A stretch of 64,000 nucleotides of DNA from assembly GCA_007449985.2 (NCBI GenBank), contig VIIQ02000693.1, forward strand, positions 1 through 64,000, given 5' to 3'. A program made the translations under genes and the position numbers. The first letter of the stretch is position 1; each line of letters begins with the position of its first letter. The notes beneath the pieces were generated by a model. That model worked only from the letters and a program-made list of their open reading frames with translations. It did no database searches and had not been told where the DNA came from. The stretch is from Desmodesmus armatus. Taxonomy: Eukaryota; Chlorophyta; Chlorophyceae; Sphaeropleales; Scenedesmaceae. This document shows positions 11,332-23,600 of the stretch, piece by piece.

Positions 11332-13074
11332 ATGAGCCACGACCAACAGCCAACAGCACCCGGTTTGCTGCTGTGTCTTTCGCAAACCAACGACGCTAGC
11401 CTCATCGACAGCTGTAGTAGCCTCATCGTCAGCTGTGACTACCAGGCGTACGGCGCTGATTACATGGGGAGCAGCTCAGACACGGAGCAGCAGTGCAGTG
11501 CTGAAGGACAGTTTGCAGCACCAGAGCAATGCTTCAGCACAGACACCATCCCCAGCCACCACCTAGCAGTAGAAGACCACAGAGCAGAATGGTTCAACTC
11601 AACAGCGGCCATGGCCCCGCACTGGCTGTTCACAGCAGCGTGGGGAGGGGTGGCACACAACAGCAACCCTGACAGCACAGCAGCTGAGGACTGGACAATC
11701 AGCACCACAAGTGTGACAGAGCAGTATCTGAGCGGTGCAGAAGCTGCAAGGCAGGGCACAGACGGCAGCTCAGCTCTGCCTGCGGACTGCAGCGACCCCC
11801 TGGTCTGCACAGCCCAGGAGCTTGTAGCAGCAGCAGCAGCCTCTGCCACGCCTGGTGTGCATGCTCCACGAGCAGACTCAGCAGCACTGCTGAACAGCGG
11901 GGCCATGCTGCTGTTGGGACAGGGCTCGACCACCATCTGTGGCACAAACACAGCTCCAGTAGCAGAGGTTCCCATCCCAGAGTGTCCCGACCCGCTGTGT
12001 CAGCACACCGCGCTGCAGGACAGCCATTCGACAGGGGTGCTGCTCTCAGCACAGCAGCCCTGCCCCCAGCAACAGCAGCAGCCAGCCAGCAGGGCGTCTG
12101 GTGTCATCAGGGGTGCAGGAATCAGGGTAGGACAACCCCTTCGAAGGTCAGCACGGAGGCGGCAGGGGTTCTTGTTAGACAGCCAGGCTGGCATGCAGCT
12201 GCTGGTGGATGCTGCTGTCGACCTCCTTCCCAGCGGCTGTGCGCAAGCATCAAAGCCTGGGGCAGGAAGTGTCCTGCAGCACGGTGACCTACACCACCAG
12301 GCAGGCCAGCACGGGCAGCAGCAGCACCATCCTGCAGCAGCCATGCAGGAGCGCATGTGCAGAGCAGCCAGCAGCGACAGCCAGCTTGTGCTGAGCGACC
12401 TGCAGGACATGCCCCTGCGTCCTGCAGCGGCTGATGCTGACAGCCGCAGCGTCCAGGCTTCTGGGGAGGTTCTGGTGCTGGGTGTGGACAGCACTAGCAG
12501 AGCACAAGTGGTGGGGGATGATGCCGCAGCGGCTGGGGTTGCAGCGAGCGCTGCTGCTGGCGCTGCAGCGCGGGGTGAGGCAGAACAGCATGCGGCCAAC
12601 CCAGGGGTGTCAGCGGCACCTGCGCCGGCCCCGGTCCTGCAGCTGCTGTCCTGCAGCAGCTTGAACAGCAACGCACCAGCATGCAGGTCCAACTCGAGCT
12701 TGATCCATCTCAACCTCAGCAACTGCAGCTTCCTGCGCCTTGGTAGTGGCAGCACGCACAACGGCAGCTTCACTAGCCATGATGGCAGTGCCTCGCAGTC
12801 GCGGCAGGGCAGCTTCACTGGGCAGCACCTCGGCTCTGCACTGCTGCTCAGTCCTGCTAGTACCCTGGGGGTGGCCGGGGTAGCTCCTGCCAGCAGGCCA
12901 ACCCCCTTGCCCATGCTGCATGAGTCCCGCAGCTGGGGCACCAACCTGAACACGGCAGACCGCCAGGCAGCTGCCCAGCAGCAGCAGCAGGGCACCAATG
13001 TTCGCAGGCAGACCCCAGGCGCGCTGGCACCCCAGCACAAGCAGCAGGAGCAGCTGTACTACCTGCTCGACTGA
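11332..13074 (+). CDS. Hypothetical low-complexity protein, 580 aa
   Basis: Single-exon ORF starting ATGAGCCACGACC and ending TGA at 13072-13074. The product is rich in Ser, Ala, Gln, Gly and Cys with poly-Ala and poly-Gln runs. It has a short basic patch (RRSARRRQGF, about 270 residues in) and Asn/Ser-rich segments such as NSSLIHLNLSNCSFLRL. I see no signal peptide, membrane helix or known domain, so it is probably largely disordered. It is divergent from the KDZ transposase gene and might be an accessory ORF of the same element or an unrelated host gene. The only TGTAA motif I found downstream lies far away, at about 14732. An uninterrupted 1.74-kb frame is suggestive, but GC-rich CAG-type sequence stays open easily, so the call is moderate. 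Confidence 0.5.
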   Translation: MSHDQQPTAPGLLLCLSQTNDASLIDSCSSLIVSCDYQAYGADYMGSSSDTEQQCSAEGQFAAPEQCFSTDTIPSHHLAVEDHRAEWFNSTAAMAPHWLFTAAWGGVAHNSNPDSTAAEDWTISTTSVTEQYLSGAEAARQGTDGSSALPADCSDPLVCTAQELVAAAAASATPGVHAPRADSAALLNSGAMLLLGQGSTTICGTNTAPVAEVPIPECPDPLCQHTALQDSHSTGVLLSAQQPCPQQQQQPASRASGVIRGAGIRVGQPLRRSARRRQGFLLDSQAGMQLLVDAAVDLLPSGCAQASKPGAGSVLQHGDLHHQAGQHGQQQHHPAAAMQERMCRAASSDSQLVLSDLQDMPLRPAAADADSRSVQASGEVLVLGVDSTSRAQVVGDDAAAAGVAASAAAGAAARGEAEQHAANPGVSAAPAPAPVLQLLSCSSLNSNAPACRSNSSLIHLNLSNCSFLRLGSGSTHNGSFTSHDGSASQSRQGSFTGQHLGSALLLSPASTLGVAGVAPASRPTPLPMLHESRSWGTNLNTADRQAAAQQQQQGTNVRRQTPGALAPQHKQQEQLYYLLD

Positions 13075-16000
13075 TGAGCACATGGGAGTGTTCAGTGATT
13101 GAGCAGGGACCGCAGGTTGGAACTGTTGCGCTGTGCTGGTGCTATTATGTGTCTCAACCGTAGCGTTCAGCTTGGCGCCTGCATGGTGACCACCTATACC
13201 TGTATTGTTGGCCCTTTGTGTGGACCGCCCTGTTACTGCACTCTGGCGTTTCACGCGCTTCTCGTCCCAGAGCGTTGCAGTTGCAGTGTCGGCATAGCAG
13301 TATGGTGCCGCCGTCAAGCAAGCAGGCTTGTGACCTGCAGGGTTGTGTAGCTGTTGCTGTGACAGCTTTATGGGCTTGTGAGTACTGCCCTTCCCAGTCG
13401 GAGCGATGGTTATGTATGCAGTACATTCCTTTGGCCCTGTGTTGCCTCTTCTTCACATCTACTAGTCGGCCTAAGCAGCCTCAGCTGCTCTGTTGTGGTG
13501 GTGCTGGGGGCCATGGCTTTGCTCCTGCTGGCTTGCAGGCGCGAATAGCTGCGTGCTAGCCCAGCTTACTGGGCCCTAGACGGTAGTGTGTCACTCATAT
13601 GGGTGATGTGAAGGAAGGAAGCTGCAGGTTGAGTTGCTGCAGGCCTTATTGGAGTTGTGTTGTTGTCAACAAACACCGCTGCTGACCTGGCACCAAGGCG
13701 TACTGGGCCTTTTGAGCTCAGTGCAGGCCTGTTTTATCTGGCATTACTCCTTGTTCCGCATTTTTTATCTCGCACTGTACTATCCTTGAGGCGCGCTTTC
13801 CTTTTCTTTTCATACTTTTGAGTGGTCTGCTGCTGTATGCTGTGGTGCAAGGCCAAACAAGCTTGGCGTGCTTGTTGCCCCAGTGTGGGGCTGGCTGCTT
13901 GCAGCGACCAAAGTACTACTTTTTTCCCCCTTGCTCGGCTTGTTTGTGTTTGCCTGTGCACTTGTGTTCCCTGTGTTGAGTCAGGCGGTTGAGGTTCCCA
14001 AAGCATTGCTGGCACAGCCAGCTTTCACAGGAGGTGTTGGCAGTCTGAAGCTGCCGCCTGGCAGGTGGTTGTACTGTTACTGGGTGTCGTGCTGACATGT
14101 CCACTGGTGCATACAACGCAGGCTGTGGCAAACGGACAGTGGGCCCCTTGGGCGTGTGGCCCCCGTAGTGTTATTGGTGCGGCTGTCTGCGCGCTGCTGT
14201 CGCTTCTGCAGGCAGCATCCGGCTAGCCGACCTTTGCTGCATATCCGTGTGTTGTGTTGTGCTGGTGCCGGCATGCTGTGGTGGGAGCTACTGGAAAAGT
14301 GTCGGCATGCAGAGGGCACGTGGGTCAGGGACAGTGCTGCGTGTTTGCTGTCTGTCTGCGTTGCATGACCATTGTGGTTCTGTGTGGTCAGGTGTTGTTT
14401 GGTGAGGCTCGGTTGCCCTGCCCCCTGCCCCAAAGAAGGGAGGCTGCCGGCGGTGCAGGTTGCGACAGGGTGGAGATCGCAGGGTGGGCTGCACATGGTT
14501 GGTTGCTTGGATGCTAGCACTGGTATTTGAGTGTGCGCTTGTTATTTGAGCACAGTGCATGGCTGCGATAGCTATCAGCAGGTAGCCTCCTGGGACATCT
14601 GCCAACAGAAGCCACTACTGCCTCCCTTGCAATGCTGTACTATAGTGTGTTGGACTATGAACAATATGTCAGGGTCGGCAGGGGCAGCACATGTGTTGCT
14701 GCTGCCTAGCCAGTGTTGGGCTGGCAGTGTCTGTAAGACGTATGCTACATAGCTGTTGTGCCTAAGTGTTGCCTGGTTGTTTGGTTGGTTGTGCAGATGT
14801 GCTGGGTGAATCTGCCCTCGACTGCTGGGCAGGGTCTGTTTCAGGCAGTGGAGTGGAGAGAGACACCACGCAACGCCTGTGTTTGTGTTTGTGGTTGGTC
14901 GGCAGTAGCGCTTGATGCGATCGCTTACCTGATGCAGTACTGCACAACAGCTGTGCCCTTCTACTGTTCCCGCTGTCACCTGTTGTTGCAGACGGAGGGC
15001 TGTGGTGTAGATTGCATGGGGTGTGGATTGCGTGGTGAAATTCACACTGACAGTGCAAGCGTTGGACTTGGTCGTCCTGGTGTCCTGGTCTTGCTGGTGT
15101 ACTAAAGCCCTATCAGTCAACCGCCTTGAATGGCTTTTCTTCTCTGATCGGTCATGCCGCGGCTTGATCCATGCGAAGCCAGCGACATGCAGTCCTGGAC
15201 ATAGTGAGCTGCTTGGGTCCGGCTGAAAGGGCGTGTATGGTGCTGGCTTGTTGTCTTTGCGTTTGCAGCAGAGCTGTGAACTGGACGATAGGCGTGCGTC
15301 TGTTTGTAGACACAGGGAGTGCAACCAGCCAATGCAACCATCCAAGGATGTACATTCCGAAGTGTACCAGTGCGAGGGTTCCGGTGCCTTTTGTGCATGC
15401 AGGGTTGTGGGCGGTAGTAAGCCTGGTATACTATGCGCATGCACAGTGGACGTTGGCTGTGGTATGAACATGAGTGAAGAGCATGTTTGGTGTCAATAAG
15501 AGGGGTTGCTGCTGCTGCTTCTGCTCGAGCCAGGGACTTTGGTTTTTCAACTTGTGGATGCCTACATGCTGGTTCAGCAGTGATGGTTGGTTGGGCAGGT
15601 GAAGTTGAGTCAATGTTGACTGTGTTTGCTTTGCAGGCTGCAGTTGCTAATGAAGTCTGATGCGTTGTTTGCAATTGGGCACAACTGCGGTGGCTGCACC
15701 ACACGTGCAGCATGTGGAAGTGCCTGCACGACACTGCGACAGACCACACAGCTGTGCGGTGCTTGCCACTTGTCCTGTGGTAGCACGTGTGTATGTGAAC
15801 GCTGCATAATTTCCCCTGGGCAAGATGCCGCACTTGCAGTCGGGGTATGCAATCCGGGATCAGGGTCATGGCCTCAGCGAAAGCCGCTGCCACATGGTGT
15901 GCAGCCCACCAGCTTTATGCCCCAGCTACATCCCAACCAGTGTCCGCCTACTGCCAGAACTTAGTCACCTCAAGCACACACCAGTCAACACCAGCCACCC

Positions 16001-16548
16001 ACACACAGAGATGCAGTTGGCGTGCCACACGGGGTGTATGCATGCAGCCACCTGACTCTGATGACGGAGCCCTCCACATCTCTAACAGTCCGACTTTGTC
16101 ACTCAGAGCGATGTTACATTGACAATGGAAACCTGTGCGCAGCGGGCAAGCAAGAAGTGGCCTACACCACTGATTGAAATGCACTCCCCACTTGGCTGTT
16201 GCAAGTACAACTGCTGTGGGGCAACCGTTGCAAGCTTGTGCGCGCGATTACACGGGATCACCGCGTGTTTATAGCAGCAATCACAACGCAGCTAGAGTCA
16301 CGCCCCGCGCTGGCTTCCTTAGTAACTCGAAGTGCCCAGTGGTGAGTCACCCAGACCAGACCAGACGGTAGCCAGACGGTAGCCCTCAACAGACGCGTTC
16401 CCTTCGTCACCGTGCAGTCGTCTTGCTTGCATCACCATGCAGTCGTGCCGCTTGTGAAGGACTGCTTGATAGACAACAAGGACTTCCATCTTCCGCCAGG
16501 ACCACCCCAACGACTGGACGCCATGGATCGCGGTCCTGTTGATTTGAT
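13075..16548. other. 3.5-kb stretch without a supportable gene
   Basis: Contains the 3' flank of the 11332 ORF and the 5' flank of the giant gene. A TGTAA motif lies at 14732-14736. Several minus-strand frames stay open (for example 14575-15471 and 15117-15893), but they overlap each other in different frames and show no domain, no repeat logic and no splice-consistent continuation. Short direct repeats lie just upstream of the giant gene: ACCAGACGGTAGCC doubled at about 16355-16385, and a CACCRTGCAGTCGT motif doubled at 16408-16450. Confidence 0.5.
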
Positions 16549-17545
16549 ATGAAAACTCGAGTAGAAAGAGTTCGAGATTGGCTGGTGAGAGCACGATCGG
16601 ACGGTTCTTGCTGCGTTCCTGCACGGTCCTCACCTAGCCTGTCAGGGGGTCGTGTGGCGAAGATTGATTGGACGTACGGGCGCTATGTGGTTGCCTTGGT
16701 TGTAAGAAGATGCATGTGTGCATCGGGCCCCCACCCTTGCCGTTGCCCTTGCTTATGATCCAGTCACCTTGGCTTGCTGCCTGCAGGGTGTGCAAGCCCC
16801 GGACACACAGCCTGACGAGGAGTCTCCACGAGCAAGCCTTTACAGCTTTGAACCAGGTACAGCGCAACTCTGCATGTCAGTGCTGCAGCATGCCCAGCCA
16901 TCTGCTGGCTTGCCACGTCACCCAGGCAATACCACCCTGATAGTTTCCCTGAAAGCACAGATCGTTATACTACCATAACAGCATCGCATATCAACCGGTA
17001 GAGCAGCTCACCATCTTGTCCACGGCCTTATCCACAGTTACCGTAGTACCCCTTGCACTTGACAGGAGCCCAGCGACAAGCTTGCTCGTCACCTGATGGG
17101 CACTCACAACCACACTCTTGCTGCTTGTGCTTCCATCACTGTGCGTAGATGATGGCGACACACCCGTACCACAGGCCCGACTGCCTGTGTCAGTGACATC
17201 TGTCCCCATGTCGGCTGTGAGCGGGCACTTCACAGCATCTATGGCCAACACAGACTTTGACCAGGAGTCTACAGCTGTCAAGCGGACACGGCAGCAGCAG
17301 CTCCTGCAGCAGATGCAGATCAAGCAAGCTGCCGCTGAGGATGCTCCCACAAGCTACACAGCAGCACGCATCCCCGCCCCCGGTGCTGCTGCTGGTGCTG
17401 CACCCGGCACGTCAAGCAAGCTGGCACCCCCTCCAGGGCAGGACAGCAGTGATGCTGGCAGGCAGCGGGATCAGACACCAAATGGTGCAGAAGTGGCAGC
17501 AGCAACAGCTGCGGCGGTGACTGCTGGTGCTGCCGCTGGCTCCTC

Positions 17546-17604
<59 letters not shown>

Positions 17605-20600
17605 GCTCAGCAGCCGCCACCCAGCGGCAGCATAAGCATGCCCAGTCAGGCGCAACTGCTTCGCCACTGCAGATCGGGGGCCAGCAGCTCTACATAGACG
17701 AACGGCGCGGCATCCTGCTGCAGAACACTGCTCGCCAGGCCTTGCTGTCAGTTGACGGCAGCGTGATGCACCTGGCCCAGCACAGCACAGCACGCAGGAA
17801 CCGCCAGCCGCCGCCATATGCCGGCCTCATCGCCGAGCCTCACATTACAAGTGCAACGGGGCACCCCTACCATGCCACACACACGGGAAGCTGTACCCTC
17901 TGGCACTCAGCTCAAGGGGCCAGCCCTACCTAGCAGCCGATGGCAAGCCACTGCTGCTGGGGTCCCCGAGAGTCGCTGGCCCTGGTAGTGCTGCTGCTGT
18001 TGCCAGGCTGGGTGCCGCAGCTGCCAACAGCACCGGCAGCAGCACAGCAGCCGCAGCAGCATCACTTGGCACAAGCATAGCAGGCTTCCCTGCCCTGTCA
18101 TCTGACACGGTGCTGCTGTGGCCCTGCTAACCCGCTCAGGCAAAGGATCGGCACTGCTGGGGGCTGCTGGGAGCCATTGGGCTTTGCTGCCATCCCTGCA
18201 GACTTCCCGTACCTAGCCGATGCAGCAGCAGCCAGCATCTACTGCGAGGCAGCAGCAGCAGGCCAGGCCGCCTTGGCAGCAGCAGCAGGGGCTGCTGAGT
18301 GTGCTGGCAGTGCTGCCACTATCCCTGCAGTCACCAGCAGCAGCGCAGCTTCAGGATCAGCCGTAGCCGCTGCTGGTGCTGGTGCTGCCGTTGCAGCTTC
18401 AGGCTCTTCTGCTGCTGCGGTGAAAGCAGCAGCTGCTGCTGGTCCTGTGCTGGTGTGCCTGGCTACTGGAGAGGCGCTGATGGCAGCAGACGGCGGCAGG
18501 GTTCAGCTGAGCCCCAATGGCCAGGGCTTTGTGAGCGGTGCGTCAGGCAAGCGGCTGTATGGGGCGTACGGTCAGGCCCTCAGCATGAGCAGGCATCACA
18601 AGACTCGCAAGGAACGGGCAGCAGCTGTTCTGCAGGTATGTAGTGCTTTGCAGGGGACTTGCGGGGGGTAGAGAGGTGGTGTGCAGGGTCGGTGTCAAGG
18701 CACGCAGTATGGTGCCAATAGCCTGCAGTAAAGTATGGCCGCGACTCATAGTAAGCCAGCCTGCGCACAGCGGAACAGTTTGTGGCTGAAAGTGTGCTGG
18801 TATGTTCGACAAAGCGTATGCGGTGTGGCGTCACGCCAAGGCTTGAGCTGCAGCTGTCCTGCAGGAGTGCACCTGGAGGCACTGTGGGGATGTAGCTACT
18901 GCTGTGCATCATTTGCTAGCCTCGCTTGATGTACACATTTAGTGCTTTGCAGGGGACTTTTGACGGCTAGACAGGTGGCGTGCATGGTGGATAGGGAAGC
19001 ACATACCATGCCCTGTGTGTTGTATGTGAAGCAAGGCAAGGGAGATCTACGCTTTTGGTGGCATTGGCTGCCGTGATGTACCAATATGTCTGCCTACCAG
19101 CCAATCCCAGGCTCCCACATGCTTCACCTGCACTGCTGCATTGCATGCATGCATCCATTTGGATGCCCCCGCCGTGTCGCTGGTTTGTACTGCAGGGCTT
19201 GCAGAAGGCACAAGAAGAGGGCACCCTGCCTGCAGAGGTAGTCAGGGTGGTGCAGGCCTTGATCACCGGCAAGCAGGCCCACGTGGTGGCTCAAGCAGCA
19301 CTGGCAGGCTGGTGCTAGTGGTGGCGGCTGCATGGCTGGCTGCGCTGCTGCTGCTCCCCGTGTGCTGGATTGGACTTGGAGGGTCATCTGGATGCAGCGT
19401 GAGTGTGTTTGCAAATTGGCTCGGGCTGCATCTTTACTTGCAACAGCTTCAGCAGCTGACGGTCGGGATAGGGCGTGTGTGGTTGCAGAGTTGGCTTAGT
19501 GATGCCATTGCGTGCGATGCAGGCTTGTTGGCAGTTGAGAAGGGGCGCATAGTATGGCATGTTGAGAAGCGTGGCGAGCCTGACTAGCTGGCGCAAAGTT
19601 CAACGGTGGTTGTCGCCCCCTAGGCCACCTGCCCAGTCAACTGCTGACCTTACCCTGCCTTGTGTGCTGTGCTGTGCCTCTGCTGTGCTGTGCTGTGCTG
19701 TGTCCTGCAGGGCCTCAAGCTTGGCCTACTGCTCCTCCCATGCCTCCTGGTCGCTGGCGTCAGCGCCACACTCCTCTTGGCCCTGTACTACGGCCAGATC
19801 AGCACAGATGACGTAATGGACGCCATCTTACCTCAACCCCAGAAGCTTAGAACCCCGCACCCGATCCTCGTGGGTGTCGGAGGCGAGCCACTGCAGCTCG
19901 CAGACGGGCAGCCTCTCGGCATTGCCCCAAATCCCGCAGATGGTGGCAAGACGCTCGCCCTGGTGTCGTTCGGACGCCCTGTGCGTGGCGTGGGGCAGAG
20001 GGCGCTCACGTTCAACCTGGGCGGGCCGAAGGGACGCACGCTCGTGGACGATGCGGGTGCGGTGCTGCTAGGCTCTGGAGGGCTGCCGCTCGAGGTGAGA
20101 GAACATCTGCATGCCCGCATTACAGTCTGATTTCACCGTCTAACTTTCGTAGCGTCATGGGACTCGGATGATTCTCGGATGCTGGCTTGCTCGCTCCAAT
20201 GGGGGCATCAGTGAGGACTGTAGAGGTAGAGGAGACTCACAACATTGATCACATCACATATACATGACGCTATTTGATGTTCGTGGCTCTGCTGCTTGCC
20301 GAATCGTGTGTTGCACGGCCTTGCGGTTGCCTCTGGCCGCTGCAGTGACTGATCATGCGCACACAGACACCAAGCAACATTACCAGTAGCAAATGCACTG
20401 TACCATGTGATCCTGTGCACCATCCCTCTCCCCCACCTCTCAACCATGCAGGTCCTGCTGTATCCCAGTGGGGTCCCAGTCACAAGTGGCTGCGGCGCCC
20501 CTGTGGCCATCACCCCGGAGGGCCTGCCCCTTATCGGCCCTGGGGGCCTGCCCTGCTGCCTGGGCCCAGACGGCGACACACTGCTCACTTGGGATGGCAA

Positions 20601-23600
20601 AGCCCTGCTGGGACCCCAAGTGAGTTATACTGTTACTGTTACTGTTACTGTTACTGTTACTGTTACTGTTACTGTTACTGTTACTGTTACTGTTACTGTT
20701 TCTGTTACTGTTACATGGTTCAGGGTGAGCTTGAACACCCCGTAGGGAGCCAACGAGGCTCATGCGGCAAAGTTACAAGTTCTACTGTTACTGTTACTGT
20801 TACTGTTGCTGTTGCTGTTGCTGTTAGTGTTACTGTTACTGTTACTGTTACTGTTACTGTTACTGTTACTGTTACTGTCACTGTCACTGTCTTACCGGTG
20901 TCGGGGAGGGGCCGAAGGGTGCTATGTGTAGCTACGTTGTATGCTTTGCAAGCTGGTCAGGTGCTTGTATTGCCTACGTCACTGGTCAAGGCTGGGGAGC
21001 GGCCAAGGCGCAGGCCCTTACAAACCGTGCTGTGCTGTGCTGCGTGCTGTGTGCTGCTGTGCGTTTGCAGGGCCAGGTGTTGTCCCTGGGCCCCAACTGC
21101 AGCCTAATGACTGCAGACGGCAAGCACCTGGTGGGAGCTGATGAGGAGTTCCTCTGCCTGGCACCTGACGGAGTCACACTCGTGGACGCAGGTGAGCTGT
21201 GCTTGCTGTGCTTTAGGGTTTTGAATTTGAGATCCTTCAGGATTTTGGATTTGTGATCAACAGTATCCTGAAGCATAGGTGGGTCAAGCACAGCAAACCC
21301 TGAATCTTAACACAACACGGCTGTGCCGGTGTCCTGTCCTGCCATGCCCTGCCATGCACAGAGGGCCGCCCCGCCACCACCGCTGGTGGCGCCCGTGCTC
21401 GTGTGTACGTATCCTCCACGCCCCCTGTCTTTGGCGCCAACGGGAAGCTGCTGGTGGTGAGTCATCCTTCCCAACTGCACTGCACCTACTGTTACTTAGT
21501 TAGAGGATATACCAATGAAAGCATTGGGGACCTTCTAGTGCCGATTCACCAATGCATTGGTCAACGACTGTGCATGCAACACAGGATGAACGGTGCCACA
21601 CATTGCTGAACTCTGCGTACATGCCCCTTCTGTCTGCTCGATGCCTGCCTGTGCCTTTAGGGCCCGGACGGCCGTCCATTGATGCTGGGCCCCGGCCGAC
21701 GCCTCTACAGCAGCAGCAACCCCAACCCCATCACCAGCGCACCCCCGGGCAGCAAGAGTGCTGCCCCCGGTGCCGCTGTAGCCATGACGGCAGCTCTTGC
21801 AGGATCTGCTGCCAAGACTCTTTACACACGCGTGCGTGGAGCACCTGACTCCCCTCACTCACCAACATGGTCCGTGACTAAGCCGGGCCAGGTCCCGGCT
21901 GGCTTGACTAATGAGGACGGGACCCTTGTGGGCCAGGTAAGATGAGAACCGCGATGTGAAGAGTACTCATGTTGATCAGGCTAACACCTGATTGACCACA
22001 CAGATGAGAAACTTACTGAACCTTGTTTGTCAGGAGTCGCAGAGTTGCCTGCATATGCACTTAGGGGCAGCAGACATTACCTCAGCCCTTACCTTTCGTC
22101 CTGTCCGCCTGGATGGCACACTGAGCAAACATTATGCTGCTGTCATTGCTGCCGTTTGCTGTTGTTACGGCTACTGCTGCTGCTGCCACTGCCGCCACTC
22201 CTGCCACTGCTGCTGCTGCTTGTCCAGCAGTACACTGCAGGTCCAAAGCCAGGTTTCAAGCTGGGCAGCCGCACCGGAGGAGACATAGTGGCGGAAGAGG
22301 TATGTAGCCTCAGCCTGACTTGCTTGACCTTGCTGCCGCTTTGTGAGCTTCCCCCTTGCGGCGACAAGGCTTGGTACCAGCACGCGTATGTTAGTTCAGG
22401 TTGGGCACACACCACTAGTGCCTGGCACACCTTCCCAGGCTGACTCTGTCAGCATCCTTCTCTGTTGCTGCACAGTGCTGCAGCAACAGCTGTTGGTGGA
22501 TGGGTTCGTAGCTCCCTCACGTTCGGGATCATGAGGCGGCGTGATCAGCATAGCTGCCAGCCATAAATTTTCAAAACATCTGGAGCTGAAATGGAAGTCA
22601 TACGGGATTTTTGTTGCTTGCCATGGTGATTGGCAAAGTTGTTGTTGCGTCGCACACCTTGCATGAATTTCCTATCACGGAGCACACCTTTCTGATTGGA
22701 GTGCCTAACCCTGTCGGCATCCTTTTCCTTTCCCTTGATGTGCTGTAGGTGGACCTTGGCATGAAGGGCCTGGCCGCTGCTGTTGGGCTGGGTGGCTTCC
22801 TGCCGTTGCTAGGCCCGGGCGGGGAGAGGCTAGCCTTGGATGCCTATGGGAGGCTGCTGGTGATGCCTGGCAAGCAAGTGCTCACAGGTGGGTCATATTT
22901 GTTAATTATTATTAAAATTTATTTTGTTAATTATTATTACTTCAGCTCGACATCAGGGTACATGGTGCTCATTGCTGTGAGACGGGGTAGCATGTAAACT
23001 ATTATTGATATTATTAAACCATTTACTGGCAGTGTCAGGATTGTACTTCTGCTTGCGTTGCGTCACAACACAACCTGACCTCCAACCTCCTCAGCCCCTC
23101 TCAACTTCTGCGCGGCGGCTGGTGATTCCCGGCAAGCAAGTGCTCACAGGCTTGACCTGCAATGCGTCGCCTTGCCTTGTTTTACCCTGCCCCGCTTCAT
23201 TTTCAAACTTCACAAACACAAAATGTGTCAAGTGCCAGTCACAATATGCACTGGCGGTCGTCAATTTTATCACACCTACCACCACTATCCTTGTCTATGC
23301 AGGCCCAGGCGGTGTGCCCCTGCAGCTGTCAGTGGACGGCAGGTGCTTTGTGGGCCCTACTGGCATGCCCGTCAGGACAGACAATGGAACCAGGCTCAGG
23401 TGCGCAGCTCAGGGGCGAGGATGCTTTGCACGTGCTTGTATGTGCACATACATGCGGTAATAGGGTCCAAGTTCAGCTTCAGCTTGCGATGCGGCATAGT
23501 GTGTTGTGTTCAGATTACTGGCAGTTCTGTCAGTTGCTCCTGTCAGCTTTGCATAACTGAAGTGCACTGTTTGAGCACGGGGACTGAACTTGAGTCCTGT

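Noticed and set aside
14575..15893. Two long minus-strand open frames (298 and 258 codons)
   Set aside because: They overlap in different frames, have mixed composition with no domain or repeat, and connect to no splice-consistent exons. Chance is the simpler reading.
20629..20893. CRISPR-like array
   Set aside because: Simple hexamer repeats without unique spacers, in a eukaryotic intron.
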